A DNA stretch of 64,000 bases. It comes from Kiritimatiellia bacterium (GTDB lineage Bacteria > Verrucomicrobiota > Kiritimatiellia > RFP12 > UBA1067). Positions 42,646-50,503 of the stretch are shown here, piece after piece. A program made the position numbers and the translations under genes. Under the pieces are notes generated by a model. The model had not been told where the DNA came from. It saw only the letters and a program-made list of their open reading frames with translations, and made no database searches. Positions within the stretch are counted from its first letter, which is position 1; each line of letters begins with the position of its first letter. The stretch lies in contig JAFRDO010000087.1 of assembly GCA_017403825.1 (NCBI GenBank), forward strand, positions 1-64,000, in the 5' to 3' direction.

Positions 42646-43590
42646 TCAGTTGGCCTCGGCGATCAGCGGGCCGGCGAGTTCCTTCAGGAAGAACAGGCGC
42701 CCGGGAAGCGTCGGTATCCAGCTGGACGTGATCCAGCGCGTAGGCCCGTAGCGGAGCGTCATCCACAGCGACATTCCCTGCCACTGCATTCCGCGTCCGA
42801 ACGTTCCGTCGGCGCCGCCGATCGCGTAGTCGGCCTGGAACATGAGTCCGGGCCCCATCGTGTTGGCGCGGCACGGCACGAGCGTCGTGCGACTCTTGAA
42901 CGACGTCTGCGCGTTCTGCTCGATCGTGAGCGGGTGAAGCTGCACCGCGATGCGGTAAGGCTGCTTCTTCCACTCGGCGTCGGTCTTGAACTCAGCGCCG
43001 ATCGTCGGCTCCCAGAACGCGATGTGGCACATGCGGCCGATGCCGTAGACGAGGACGAGCTTGGCGCCTTCCTTCTTGAGCGCGGCGATCTTCGCCGGAT
43101 ACGTGGGCAGGTTCTTCTTGGTCGCGAAGTTGCGGTGGTCCTTCGGCACCGTCAGCTTGCCGAGCGGCTTGTAGAACGCCTGCTCCATCGCATACTGGAA
43201 CGACGCGTCGCCGACGAGCGTGTTGCCCTTGCCGTCGGCCCACTCGTCCATGTTGAAGCACCACACGTGCTTGCAGTCGACGTTCCACTCCTTCAGGAAG
43301 TAGACGGCCCACTTGTACATGCCCATCGGGCCGACCGGCAGGATGAACGCAATCTTCTTGCCGGCGTCCTTGGCCTTCTTGATCTCGCTCGCGATCTCGT
43401 GGCCCATCTTGACCTCGAACTCGACGAGATTGTCGCACTGGACCGGCTCGAACGCCTTGTTCCAGAACTTCTGCGGCTTGCAGACGTCAGCCGGCTTGTT
43501 GGCGCAGCATCTGTCGATCTTCTTCATGTCCCAGCCCTTCGGGTAGAAACCCTCGAGGAGGGAGCCTTTCACTGTCGAAGCAAAATCCAT
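42646..43590 (-). CDS. Glucosamine-6-phosphate isomerase/deaminase-like protein (NagB/RpiA fold)
   Basis: A 314-residue protein related to, but longer and more divergent than, NagB. Family motifs can be aligned: [11 protein letters not shown] for the sugar-phosphate loop, [11 protein letters not shown] for the FHLDEY catalytic segment, and [15 protein letters not shown] for GIGxNGHIAFNEP. Substitution of the NGH asparagine by Cys suggests a changed reaction or a related sugar-phosphate isomerisation. Strong G/C-ending codon bias, like the dehydrogenase at 35504, suggests high expression. It is monocistronic with its own promoter; a canonical NagB is at 57537-58277. Confidence 0.82.
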   Translation of the reverse strand: MDFASTVKGSLLEGFYPKGWDMKKIDRCCANKPADVCKPQKFWNKAFEPVQCDNLVEFEVKMGHEIASEIKKAKDAGKKIAFILPVGPMGMYKWAVYFLKEWNVDCKHVWCFNMDEWADGKGNTLVGDASFQYAMEQAFYKPLGKLTVPKDHRNFATKKNLPTYPAKIAALKKEGAKLVLVYGIGRMCHIAFWEPTIGAEFKTDAEWKKQPYRIAVQLHPLTIEQNAQTSFKSRTTLVPCRANTMGPGLMFQADYAIGGADGTFGRGMQWQGMSLWMTLRYGPTRWITSSWIPTLPGRLFFLKELAGPLIAEAN

Positions 43591-43625
43591 GGTTGGATTG
43601 TCCTTTCTTTTTTTGTGATGCGGTT

Positions 43626-43634
43626 ATTATAGCA
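43626..43634 (-). promoter_or_regulatory. Extended -10 promoter of the GlcN6P-isomerase-like gene
   Basis: Minus-strand TGCTATAAT, 35 nt before the ATG at 43590, with AGGA in the leader. It lies just below the stop of the CAAX protease gene. Confidence 0.62.
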
Positions 43635-43639
43635 CAACC

Positions 43640-44224
43640 TTACCAAAATTGCCATTGCCCGGTGTGAATCACCCAGAGCCCGAGCACGAGGTTTGTCGTG
43701 ACGTGCGCGACGATCGCCGCGCCCAGCCCACGCCGCAGGCAAAGAAGGCCGTACGCGACTCCGGCGACAGCCCCGACAAGCCAGCGGTCGTGCTCTACGG
43801 CAAAGAGGCCGACCATCCACCAGAACCCCGCGAAGTCCATAAGCCACCGACGGAAGAAAAGCTCCTCCGCCACGGCTATGACGAACGCGCTGCCGGCAAG
43901 GCGAACCGCCAGGAGGACCGTACCGGTCTCGGCGATGGACTGCGTGCCGCCCTCGCCGACTATGAAGAAGCGCCGGTACAATTCCCAGCCGAACTGCTCC
44001 GGCAATATCCAGACTGCGAACACTGCAAGCCCGACAGGCACACCCCACTTCAGCGACTTCAAAATGCCGCGGCAACCGCCTGCAACCCAAGCGTACAGCG
44101 TCGGCACGAGCAACGCCGCCGTCGCTGCGGAGCGCACCGCGTAGCCGGACGCTGTCGCCGGCAACGCCACCATCAGCACCATCCACGCCGCATACGGCGC
44201 GATCAGCCAGAATGCCTTCGTCAT
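43640..44224 (-). CDS. CAAX protease-related membrane protein (PEP-CTERM-associated CPBP type)
   Basis: A 194-residue integral membrane protein with about six hydrophobic segments. The CPBP glutamate motif is AEELFFRRWL (about 108-117), followed by a conserved EHDRWLVG segment and the second His in IVAHVTTNLVLG. It ends TGQWQFW, matching the CAAX-protease-like proteins that accompany PEP-CTERM/exosortase systems. This suggests the cell has such protein sorting, although no exosortase is in the window. The ATG at 44224 overlaps the ung stop as ATGA; longer versions are translation over ung. Confidence 0.82.
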   Translation of the reverse strand: MTKAFWLIAPYAAWMVLMVALPATASGYAVRSAATAALLVPTLYAWVAGGCRGILKSLKWGVPVGLAVFAVWILPEQFGWELYRRFFIVGEGGTQSIAETGTVLLAVRLAGSAFVIAVAEELFFRRWLMDFAGFWWMVGLFAVEHDRWLVGAVAGVAYGLLCLRRGLGAAIVAHVTTNLVLGLWVIHTGQWQFW

Positions 44225-44898
44225 GACGGCAGCCATGCGATCGGTGCGACGCCGTGCGCGACAAGATAGGCGTTCGCCCGCGAGAACGGACGAGACCCGA
44301 AAAATCCTCTGAAAGCAGAAAGCGGCGACGGGTGAGGCGATTCTATCACGCAGTGCCGCGAACGGTCTATGAACGCGCCCTTGCGCTGCGCCGACGCCCC
44401 CCACAGCAGAAAGACAAGATGTTCGCGCCCTTCGGCAAGCGCCCGCACCGCCGCGTCGGTGAACGTCTCCCAGCCGCGGCCCTGGTGAGAGGCGGCGCGG
44501 TGCGCGGCGACTGTCAGCGTTGCGTTCAAGAGCAGCACGCCCTGGTCCGCCCAGCTCATAAGGTCCGGTATCGCACAGCCCGCGCCGCCGATGTCCGATT
44601 CAAGTTCCTTCGCTATGTTCACCAGCGAAGGCGGGGTCTGCACGTCCGGCGGCACGTAGAAAGCAAGCCCCTGCGCCTGGCCTGGCTCGTGGTACGGGTC
44701 CTGTCCGAGAATCACGACCTTCACCTTGTCGAACGGAGTGCGGTCGAATGCGTTGAAGATCAGCTTTGCCGGCGGATAGCACCGCCCGGACGCATAGGCT
44801 CCGCGCACGAAATCGGCAAGCTCTGCAAAATAGGGCTTGTCGAATTCTGCGGCAAGCACACGCTTCCAGCTTTCCTCAATGCGCACTTCCTTCTTCAT
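44221..44898 (-). CDS. ung: Uracil-DNA glycosylase, family 1
   Basis: A 225-residue base-excision repair enzyme removing uracil from DNA. Both family-1 motifs are intact: ILGQDPYHEPGQAQGLAF (catalytic Asp in GQDPYH) and the DNA-intercalation loop HPSPLSAFRGFFG. The start at 44898 is supported by GGAGGG just upstream and by family length; the longer frame crosses the promoter. Divergent from the cupin gene, with the two promoters back to back. Followed with a 4-nt overlap by the CAAX protease. Confidence 0.95.
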   Translation of the reverse strand: MKKEVRIEESWKRVLAAEFDKPYFAELADFVRGAYASGRCYPPAKLIFNAFDRTPFDKVKVVILGQDPYHEPGQAQGLAFYVPPDVQTPPSLVNIAKELESDIGGAGCAIPDLMSWADQGVLLLNATLTVAAHRAASHQGRGWETFTDAAVRALAEGREHLVFLLWGASAQRKGAFIDRSRHCVIESPHPSPLSAFRGFFGSRPFSRANAYLVAHGVAPIAWLPS

Positions 44899-44919
44899 CG
44901 GTCTCCCTCCATGCCGCGT

Positions 44920-44928
44920 ATTATACCA
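44920..44928 (-). promoter_or_regulatory. Extended -10 promoter of ung
   Basis: Minus-strand TGGTATAAT, 21 nt before the ung ATG. It is divergent from the cupin promoter, with only 19 nt between the two elements. Confidence 0.65.
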
Positions 44929-44947
44929 CATTGTCCCTGCCGGGCGG

Positions 44948-44976
44948 TTGCGGCATGTGGCCGTTTTTGGTAGAAT
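44948..44976 (+). promoter_or_regulatory. Promoter of the cupin gene
   Basis: Plus strand: -35 TTGCGG (44948-44953), 17-nt spacer ending in TGG, -10 TAGAAT (44971-44976). Leader of about 55 nt to the ATG at 45039. Confidence 0.62.
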
Positions 44977-45038
44977 CCGGTCATCATCTCATGCGCGATG
45001 CGAATCGCGGCGGCAGAACACGAAAGAGGACGGCAAAA

Positions 45039-45368
45039 ATGGAAACCTTATACGAAAAGAACCCTTACGGCGGCAAGGGCACGATGACCATTGAAAAACT
45101 GCTCGGTCCCGAGCAGCTGAAAGACAAGTGCGGGCTCTTCGCCCGCGTCACGCTGCCGCCCGGCGCGGTGCTCGGATTCCACGAACACCACGGCAACGGC
45201 GAGGGCTACTTCATTCTCTCCGGCAGCGGCGCCTACGACGACAACGGCGTCACGCGCACCGTCAAGGCCGGCGACGTCACATGGACGCCCGACGGCTCCG
45301 GGCACGGGCTGAGCAACGAGGCCGGAAGCGAGGACCTCGTCTTCATGGCCCTCATAATCAACAGCTGA
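45039..45368 (+). CDS. Small cupin-domain protein
   Basis: A 109-residue single-domain cupin. Metal-ligand pattern of motif 1 is visible as GFHEHHGNGEGYFILSGSG (His, His and Glu with the G(X)5HxH(X)3-4E layout), and motif 2 as PDGSGHGLSNE with the last His. Such proteins act as small isomerases, sugar-binding domains or metal sensors; the activity here is not deducible. The ATG at 45039 has GAGG upstream. It is the only intact gene on the plus strand in the window, and converges with proC, 21 nt away. Confidence 0.85.
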   Translation: METLYEKNPYGGKGTMTIEKLLGPEQLKDKCGLFARVTLPPGAVLGFHEHHGNGEGYFILSGSGAYDDNGVTRTVKAGDVTWTPDGSGHGLSNEAGSEDLVFMALIINS

Positions 45369-45389
45369 CCTTGGCGCAAGCGCGTCGCG

Positions 45390-46172
45390 TCACGCCAGCT
45401 CGCGCGAGCGGGCTGCTGCGGCGGCAAGCGTGTCGGCAACGATCTTCTTGAACGCCGGCTTCGCGAGCTTTTTCATGCCGGCGGCGGTCGTTCCGCCCTT
45501 GGTGCATACGCCGTCAATGAACGGCCTGAGCGCCATGCCGCTTTCGCGCAGGAACTTCGCCGTGCCGTACATCGTCTGCTCCGCAAGAAGACGGGCGACG
45601 TCGGGCTTGAGTCCGAGCTTCATGCCGCCTTCGGCCATCGCCTCCTCCATGTACGCGAAATAGGCCGGACCCGAACCCGAGAGAGCCGTCACGGCGTCAA
45701 AGTCGCGCTCCTTCAGCACCACCGTCGCGCCGGCGCCGCCGAGAATCGCCTCTACCGCCGCGACTGCAGACTTCGGCGTCTTCGGCGTCGCGCAGATCGC
45801 GCACATGCCGGCGTTCGCCCGCAGCGCGAGGTTCGGCATGACGCGCACGAGACCGGGCTTTGCGCCAAACGCAGAACGCAACCGCGCGAGCGTCTTCCCG
45901 GCCACGATGGAGACCAGCGTCTGCCCCTGCTTCAGGAGCGGCTTCACCTCCGCGGCCACGCCGTCAACGTCCTGCGGCTTGACCGCAAGGAACAGCAGCG
46001 TCGCCTTCTTCGCGACTTCCTTCACGTCGCCAGTGGTGGCGACGCCGTATTTCGCCGCCAGTTCCGCCGCACGGTCCGGCAGCCGTTCCGCCATTATGAC
46101 AGAACGCTTGTCCGAAATCGCCGATAGAATCCCCTCGGCCATCTTGCCGGCACCGAAAAATCCGATTTTCAT
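45390..46172 (-). CDS. proC: Pyrroline-5-carboxylate reductase
   Basis: A 260-residue NAD(P)H-dependent reductase for the last step of proline synthesis. The N-terminal Rossmann motif is GFFGAGKMAEGIL, the central AVKPQDV and VRVMPNLALR segments are present, and the C-terminal signature appears as LSGSGPAYFAYMEEAMAEGG. Length and order are normal. AGAGGAGA precedes the ATG. It lies 52 nt downstream of an exported protein gene and has no clear promoter of its own. Confidence 0.94.
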   Translation of the reverse strand: MKIGFFGAGKMAEGILSAISDKRSVIMAERLPDRAAELAAKYGVATTGDVKEVAKKATLLFLAVKPQDVDGVAAEVKPLLKQGQTLVSIVAGKTLARLRSAFGAKPGLVRVMPNLALRANAGMCAICATPKTPKSAVAAVEAILGGAGATVVLKERDFDAVTALSGSGPAYFAYMEEAMAEGGMKLGLKPDVARLLAEQTMYGTAKFLRESGMALRPFIDGVCTKGGTTAAGMKKLAKPAFKKIVADTLAAAAARSRELA

Positions 46173-46224
46173 TATGCTGTCTCCTCTTTACCCTTTACGT
46201 CCGTTGAACACGGTCAAAGCCGAC

Positions 46225-48603
46225 CTATCGGGTGGCCCTGACCTTGAAGAAGCCGTTGGTGGGATTGGTTGCGCTCTCGCTCGTCCACGTCGTCTGGCCT
46301 TCGCCTGCCACGCATGTGCCGGACAACAGCGTCTCCGCGTCTCCGAGCTTCTCCATGCCATAGACGTGATAGACTTCGGAGAGCTCCTTGTCGTCGCGGA
46401 CACCGTTGAACGTTAACCGGAGGCGCCTGTCGGTAAGGAGCGTGATTGCGATAAGCTTGAACGGCTCGTCCTTCGACAGGTCGATGCCCGCCGCAAACGC
46501 ATCGCCGAGCGTGTAGCCGAGCGCCGACAGGTTAGGCTTCACGTTCGCGGGAAACACCAGGTTCGGGTCACGTCCAAGGCCGAGCGCATCAAGCCATGTG
46601 ACGGGAACGCCGTCGATGTAGGCCGGCTCCGCCACGTCCTCGATCGAAAGCATTATGTCGTCGAGCTTGCACATGCCGGTCGCGACAAGCGCCGTGACGC
46701 AGCGCTTCTCGCCGATATCCAGAAGCTCGTACCAGCTGCCGCCCGTCGTAAGGTCCGTAGGCGAGGCATATCCGGACGCCGTCAGGCATTCCGTGCCGTT
46801 CAGCTTTACCTGCGCGAACGCCCTGCCACCGCTGTTGGACGAATAGTCGAACGTCAGCGTAACGCGCACCCAGTCATCGTTCTCGTACGTCGTGCTGGAG
46901 AGTTCCACCCAGCCCGCAGAGCCGCCTGGCTTTGTGCACTTGACGCACATCACGCCGTTGCTGTTGCACGCGACAATCAGCTTGTTGCCCGCAGCCGGCC
47001 CAGGCACCGCAATGTCATTGCCGGGCGGCGCATGGCGCACCGCCACCATGAAATCGAGCGTCTGCAGAGCGTTCGTCTCGACTTGAGGATACGTGCGCGT
47101 CAGGTCGCCGTCCACCGACAGCACCTTCGTGTGCGCCTCGCGGTCCATCGGATAGCCGGCGGCCGGCGTATACGTCTCCGTTATGACCTCGGCGTCCTCT
47201 CCCGACCAGCCGGAGATGTCGCTGCCCTGCGTTCCGACGGCATACGCCTCGAACGAGTCGTTCGCAAGCAGCGACGAGACAGCCGCACTCGTCGCAACGG
47301 CCCACGTCAGCGTACCGTCTCCGCCGACCGTAAACGCTGCAGTCGCGCCGCTGCCGGACGCCGGCGACTGGTTGGCCATCGCCCAAAGCACCGTCGCCAC
47401 AGTATCGCCGTTGTTGGTGTAGGCATTAGCGGTAATGCCGGGCCCGGCAAGCTCGACCGACACCTGCGACCCGTTAAGATAGCGGTAGTTGTTGCCCTTG
47501 ACGGACGCCGTGTATCCAGCCGGCTCCTCGAAGTTAAGCGTCCGCACGTTCAAGCCCGAGAGGACAAGCGGCTGGATGGAAGAACTGGAGTTTCCATCGC
47601 CTGAATCCGTCACCATGAGCAGACTTATGCTGGTGTCCGAAAGACGCTTGCCGAAGCAGATGCCCTCATAGTTGTTGAAACCCACTGCTCCGCTGTCATA
47701 CAGAAGCGTCTTCTGGATGCTGACAACCGGTGCTTCCTTGAGCGACGGATAGTCCTTGATGTCCGTGACCATGTCGAAATTGGACACGCGGTATATGGCA
47801 TAATAGAAGTCAGCGTCAAGCTTGGCCCAGAAATCGCTTCCATCTGTCGGGCTGCTCAATTCACGCTCCAAAACAAGAAGCGAGCCATCCGGCAATGCAC
47901 AGAGATCGGAGACGCCGCGCCGGCTACTGCCGCCAAGCGCATATCTGTTGTGCCACTTTTCCGTCGTGTACGGGTACATGGCGGCAAGCTGGAATTTGTC
48001 ATTTACGGTTTGCCGGACGTACTTCACGAGACGCACCGTGGTCGAGTTCGTATAGGACGAGCGGGAACCATCAACCGTCAACGCCTCCTCGTTCGCCGTC
48101 CACAGCGTCAACCCGTCGCCACTGATGGTCAGGGATTCAAAGCCGTAGTTGCCGTTGATTTGCTTCATGACATTCGGAATGTCCAAAGCCTGAATGATGG
48201 CGCCAGTTGCAGGGTTGTATTCCTTGATCGTCTTCCCCGATTCTTCCGCCACCCAGATGTTACCCGTCGCAGGATCATATGCAACACCTTCAAGATCTGA
48301 AGTGCCAGACAGGCGAATGGCCTGGTTCGTTGCCACGGTCGAGAACGAATTGACCGTAAGGCCGTTGTCGGAAACGGCAATCGTGCAGGGATAGAGACCG
48401 ATCTCGCTGCCATTGTCACACACGGAATAGTAGCTGTTCCCGCCGACATACGTGATGGCGCTCAACCCGCGCGGGTAAGTGCTTCTTGACTTTTGTGTTC
48501 CCTTGGTTATCGAAATGTCGGCCGCTGCCGTGAACGCCAAGCCAACAACCATCAACGCGACGGCTGCGTAGCCGACGCCCGAACCAACTCTGTCTTTGTT
48601 CAT
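46225..48603 (-). CDS. Exported phytase-esterase-like beta-propeller protein
   Basis: A 792-residue exported protein. After a signal peptide (VGYAAVALMVVGLAFTAAA), residues about 25-330 fit the esterase-like/phytase beta-propeller fold (LSAITYVGGNSYYSVCDNGS, DLEGVAYDPATGNIWVAEES, NNYEGICFGKRL). The middle has Ig-like and LamG/concanavalin-like stretches (DDWVRVTLTFDYSSNSGG), and the C-terminus (NPTNGFFKVRA) is a common end of exported PVC proteins. Three close ATGs exist (48621, 48612, 48603); the last is chosen because GAAAGG fits it best. Substrate unknown; a phosphate ester or lactone is possible. Confidence 0.68.
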   Translation of the reverse strand: MNKDRVGSGVGYAAVALMVVGLAFTAAADISITKGTQKSRSTYPRGLSAITYVGGNSYYSVCDNGSEIGLYPCTIAVSDNGLTVNSFSTVATNQAIRLSGTSDLEGVAYDPATGNIWVAEESGKTIKEYNPATGAIIQALDIPNVMKQINGNYGFESLTISGDGLTLWTANEEALTVDGSRSSYTNSTTVRLVKYVRQTVNDKFQLAAMYPYTTEKWHNRYALGGSSRRGVSDLCALPDGSLLVLERELSSPTDGSDFWAKLDADFYYAIYRVSNFDMVTDIKDYPSLKEAPVVSIQKTLLYDSGAVGFNNYEGICFGKRLSDTSISLLMVTDSGDGNSSSSIQPLVLSGLNVRTLNFEEPAGYTASVKGNNYRYLNGSQVSVELAGPGITANAYTNNGDTVATVLWAMANQSPASGSGATAAFTVGGDGTLTWAVATSAAVSSLLANDSFEAYAVGTQGSDISGWSGEDAEVITETYTPAAGYPMDREAHTKVLSVDGDLTRTYPQVETNALQTLDFMVAVRHAPPGNDIAVPGPAAGNKLIVACNSNGVMCVKCTKPGGSAGWVELSSTTYENDDWVRVTLTFDYSSNSGGRAFAQVKLNGTECLTASGYASPTDLTTGGSWYELLDIGEKRCVTALVATGMCKLDDIMLSIEDVAEPAYIDGVPVTWLDALGLGRDPNLVFPANVKPNLSALGYTLGDAFAAGIDLSKDEPFKLIAITLLTDRRLRLTFNGVRDDKELSEVYHVYGMEKLGDAETLLSGTCVAGEGQTTWTSESATNPTNGFFKVRATR

Positions 48604-48643
48604 ATGCTGCATGCCTTTCATTGCAAGACCTAAACCGCTATGT

Positions 48644-48652
48644 ATTATACCA
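48644..48652 (-). promoter_or_regulatory. Extended -10 promoter of the phytase-esterase-like gene
   Basis: Minus-strand TGGTATAAT, 40 nt before the ATG at 48603. The -35 is weak. Confidence 0.65.
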
Positions 48653-48710
48653 TAAATTCCGTCTGCCGAAACAATTCGGCGACGGGGCGCAGGTCCTTCT
48701 GTCATCGCGT

Positions 48711-49640
48711 TCACCGCGCCTGTCCGAGGCCTACGAGCCTCAACGGATTGTCGTGCCCTATCTTCCGAAGCTCGGCCTCCGAAAGACCGGTCCGTTCGCG
48801 GAGAATCTCCATGCACCGCGCAAGCGGCGTCGTCGCGCCGACGAGACAGTTGCGCGACGGGTTCCACAGCAGCCCGTTCGGCTCAAGCCTCGCGTGCGCC
48901 CCGCACACCTCGTACTCGCCCGGCGGCAGCCCGGCCGGATACTGCGCGTCGGAGACGGCGACCAGCCTGTCCGCCGGAACCGCCCGAGCGTAAAGCCTGA
49001 GCATCGTGTCCGGCAGATGGTGCCCGTCGGGTATGAACATGACGGACGCCCTGTCCTCGACAAGCGCAGAATAGATTATGTTGTCGTGGCGGTTCACCTC
49101 GTTGGGAATGCCGTTGCCAAGATGCGTGAACGACTTCGCGCCCGCCGCGATGCACGGCTCAAGATCCGCCGGGGAAGTCGCAAGCTGGTGGCCGAGCGAA
49201 ACGGTCACGCCCGAAGACGACACGGCGCGGACGAAGTCCGGCATGCCCGGGACCTCTGCCGCGACGTTCACCATGCGCACAAGGCCCTCCGCCGCGTCCT
49301 GGAAACGGCCGAAGAGCGCGAGATCCGGCAGCCGCACCCATTCGACCGGATGCGTTCCCACCGCACCAGGCTTCGACGATATGAACGGCCCTTCAAGGAA
49401 GAAGCCGATGACGTTACTTTCGCAGACGGCGTACCGGCGCCGCGCCTCGACGACGGTACGCATTGCGCCGATCACCGTCTCGGGATCGCCGGTGACGAAC
49501 GTCGGCATGTAACCGACGGTTCCGTCCGCCTCAAGCCGCTCCGTCACGGCCTTCACCGCCTCGACAGTGAGTCCGGGCGCGTTGAAGTCAATCCCCGCGT
49601 AACCGTTGACCTGAAGATCCACCCAGCCTTCGGACTTCAC
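48711..49640 (-). CDS. nagA: N-acetylglucosamine-6-phosphate deacetylase
   Basis: A 309-residue amidohydrolase releasing acetate from GlcNAc-6-P. The segment WVDLQVNGYAGIDF, the metal Glu in GFFLEGPFIS, the substrate/metal segment THLGNGIPNEVNRHD and the catalytic Asp in VAVSDAQYPAG are all present. It lacks the usual N-terminal beta-sandwich strands, so it is shorter than E. coli NagA (about 380). The GTG at 49640 is chosen because it overlaps the preceding stop as GTGA and gives the normal start of the barrel. Third gene of the SSS symporter/epimerase operon. Function in amino-sugar use fits NagB at 57537. Confidence 0.88.
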   Translation of the reverse strand: MKSEGWVDLQVNGYAGIDFNAPGLTVEAVKAVTERLEADGTVGYMPTFVTGDPETVIGAMRTVVEARRRYAVCESNVIGFFLEGPFISSKPGAVGTHPVEWVRLPDLALFGRFQDAAEGLVRMVNVAAEVPGMPDFVRAVSSSGVTVSLGHQLATSPADLEPCIAAGAKSFTHLGNGIPNEVNRHDNIIYSALVEDRASVMFIPDGHHLPDTMLRLYARAVPADRLVAVSDAQYPAGLPPGEYEVCGAHARLEPNGLLWNPSRNCLVGATTPLARCMEILRERTGLSEAELRKIGHDNPLRLVGLGQAR

Positions 49641-50503
49641 ATCAGCCCCTTGAAGTAATCGCGTGACTCGTCGATCCACTGCGGATTGTCGGGGAAGGCG
49701 TTAGCCAACTCCAGCCCGAGACATCCGTCATAGCCGATCGACCTGAGCGCATCGAAGATTCCGTCGTAGTCGAATGAGCGTCCGGACGGATTTACGCCCG
49801 ACGATCCGTTGCTCTTGTCAGAGATGCAGCGCACATGCCCGTCAAAGATGCGCGCGGCGTACTTGACCGCTATGTCGCGGCAGTCGAGCCCGTCGGCGTA
49901 CGTGTAGGCCCAATCGACGCAGAACCCCATGCGCGGCGACAGGTCGCGGATAAGCTCAAACGTCTCGGGAACGGCTGGATAGAGCGACGGCGCACCGGTC
50001 TTGGGGTTGCGCCCGTGGTTGTGGATCGCGAAGCGAAGTCCGTACTCGTCCGCCAGACGCGAACAGACCTCGCACAGCGCACGGTCGCTGCAGCAATCCT
50101 TCCACTTAGGCCCCGTCTTCTTTCCCGGCACGCCGACGATCAGCGGCACACCCAGCGCCGCCGCATAGTCGAAGCGTCTCTTCGCCTCGTCAGGAGAATA
50201 TATCGAGATCGGTCCGACGCCATACGGCGTAACGCCATGTTCCGCGCACTTGCGCCTGAACTCGGCTATCTGGGCCGGCGACGCATCGAACGGAAGGTGG
50301 AAATCCTTCACGCACAGGTGCGTGAACCCATGCGCCTCGCAGAACGCGAGAGCCGCATCGGTTGAGAACGAGCGAAGCGTATAGCCCGCCATCGCGAGCT
50401 TGAACTTCGTCCGCCCGCCGCCACGCAGCAGGTCCGCACACCCGCCGACGGCGAGCGATGCCGCGCCGGACGACGATCCGACGATGAATTCGCGTCTTGT
50501 CAT
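49637..50503 (-). CDS. Tat-exported sugar phosphate isomerase/epimerase-like protein
   Basis: A 288-residue xylose-isomerase-like TIM barrel (AP endonuclease 2 fold). It begins MTRREFIVGSSSGAASLAVG followed by GC, a classical twin-arginine signal with a possible lipobox. The barrel shows KDFHLPFDASP, FAIHNHGRNP, GFCVDWAYT and LGLELANAF, the His/Glu/Asp metal-ligand positions. The reaction is unknown; relatives epimerise or isomerise sugars. The ATG at 50503 overlaps the symporter stop as ATGA. An exported isomerase between a symporter and NagA suggests processing of a sugar before uptake. Confidence 0.82.
   Translation of the reverse strand: MTRREFIVGSSSGAASLAVGGCADLLRGGGRTKFKLAMAGYTLRSFSTDAALAFCEAHGFTHLCVKDFHLPFDASPAQIAEFRRKCAEHGVTPYGVGPISIYSPDEAKRRFDYAAALGVPLIVGVPGKKTGPKWKDCCSDRALCEVCSRLADEYGLRFAIHNHGRNPKTGAPSLYPAVPETFELIRDLSPRMGFCVDWAYTYADGLDCRDIAVKYAARIFDGHVRCISDKSNGSSGVNPSGRSFDYDGIFDALRSIGYDGCLGLELANAFPDNPQWIDESRDYFKGLM

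Noticed and set aside
44896..44912. Five-codon leader minigene ending on the ung start (ATG at 44912 to TGA)
   Set aside because: The ATG coincides with the expected transcription start and the segment is better explained as the GGAGGG ribosome site of ung.
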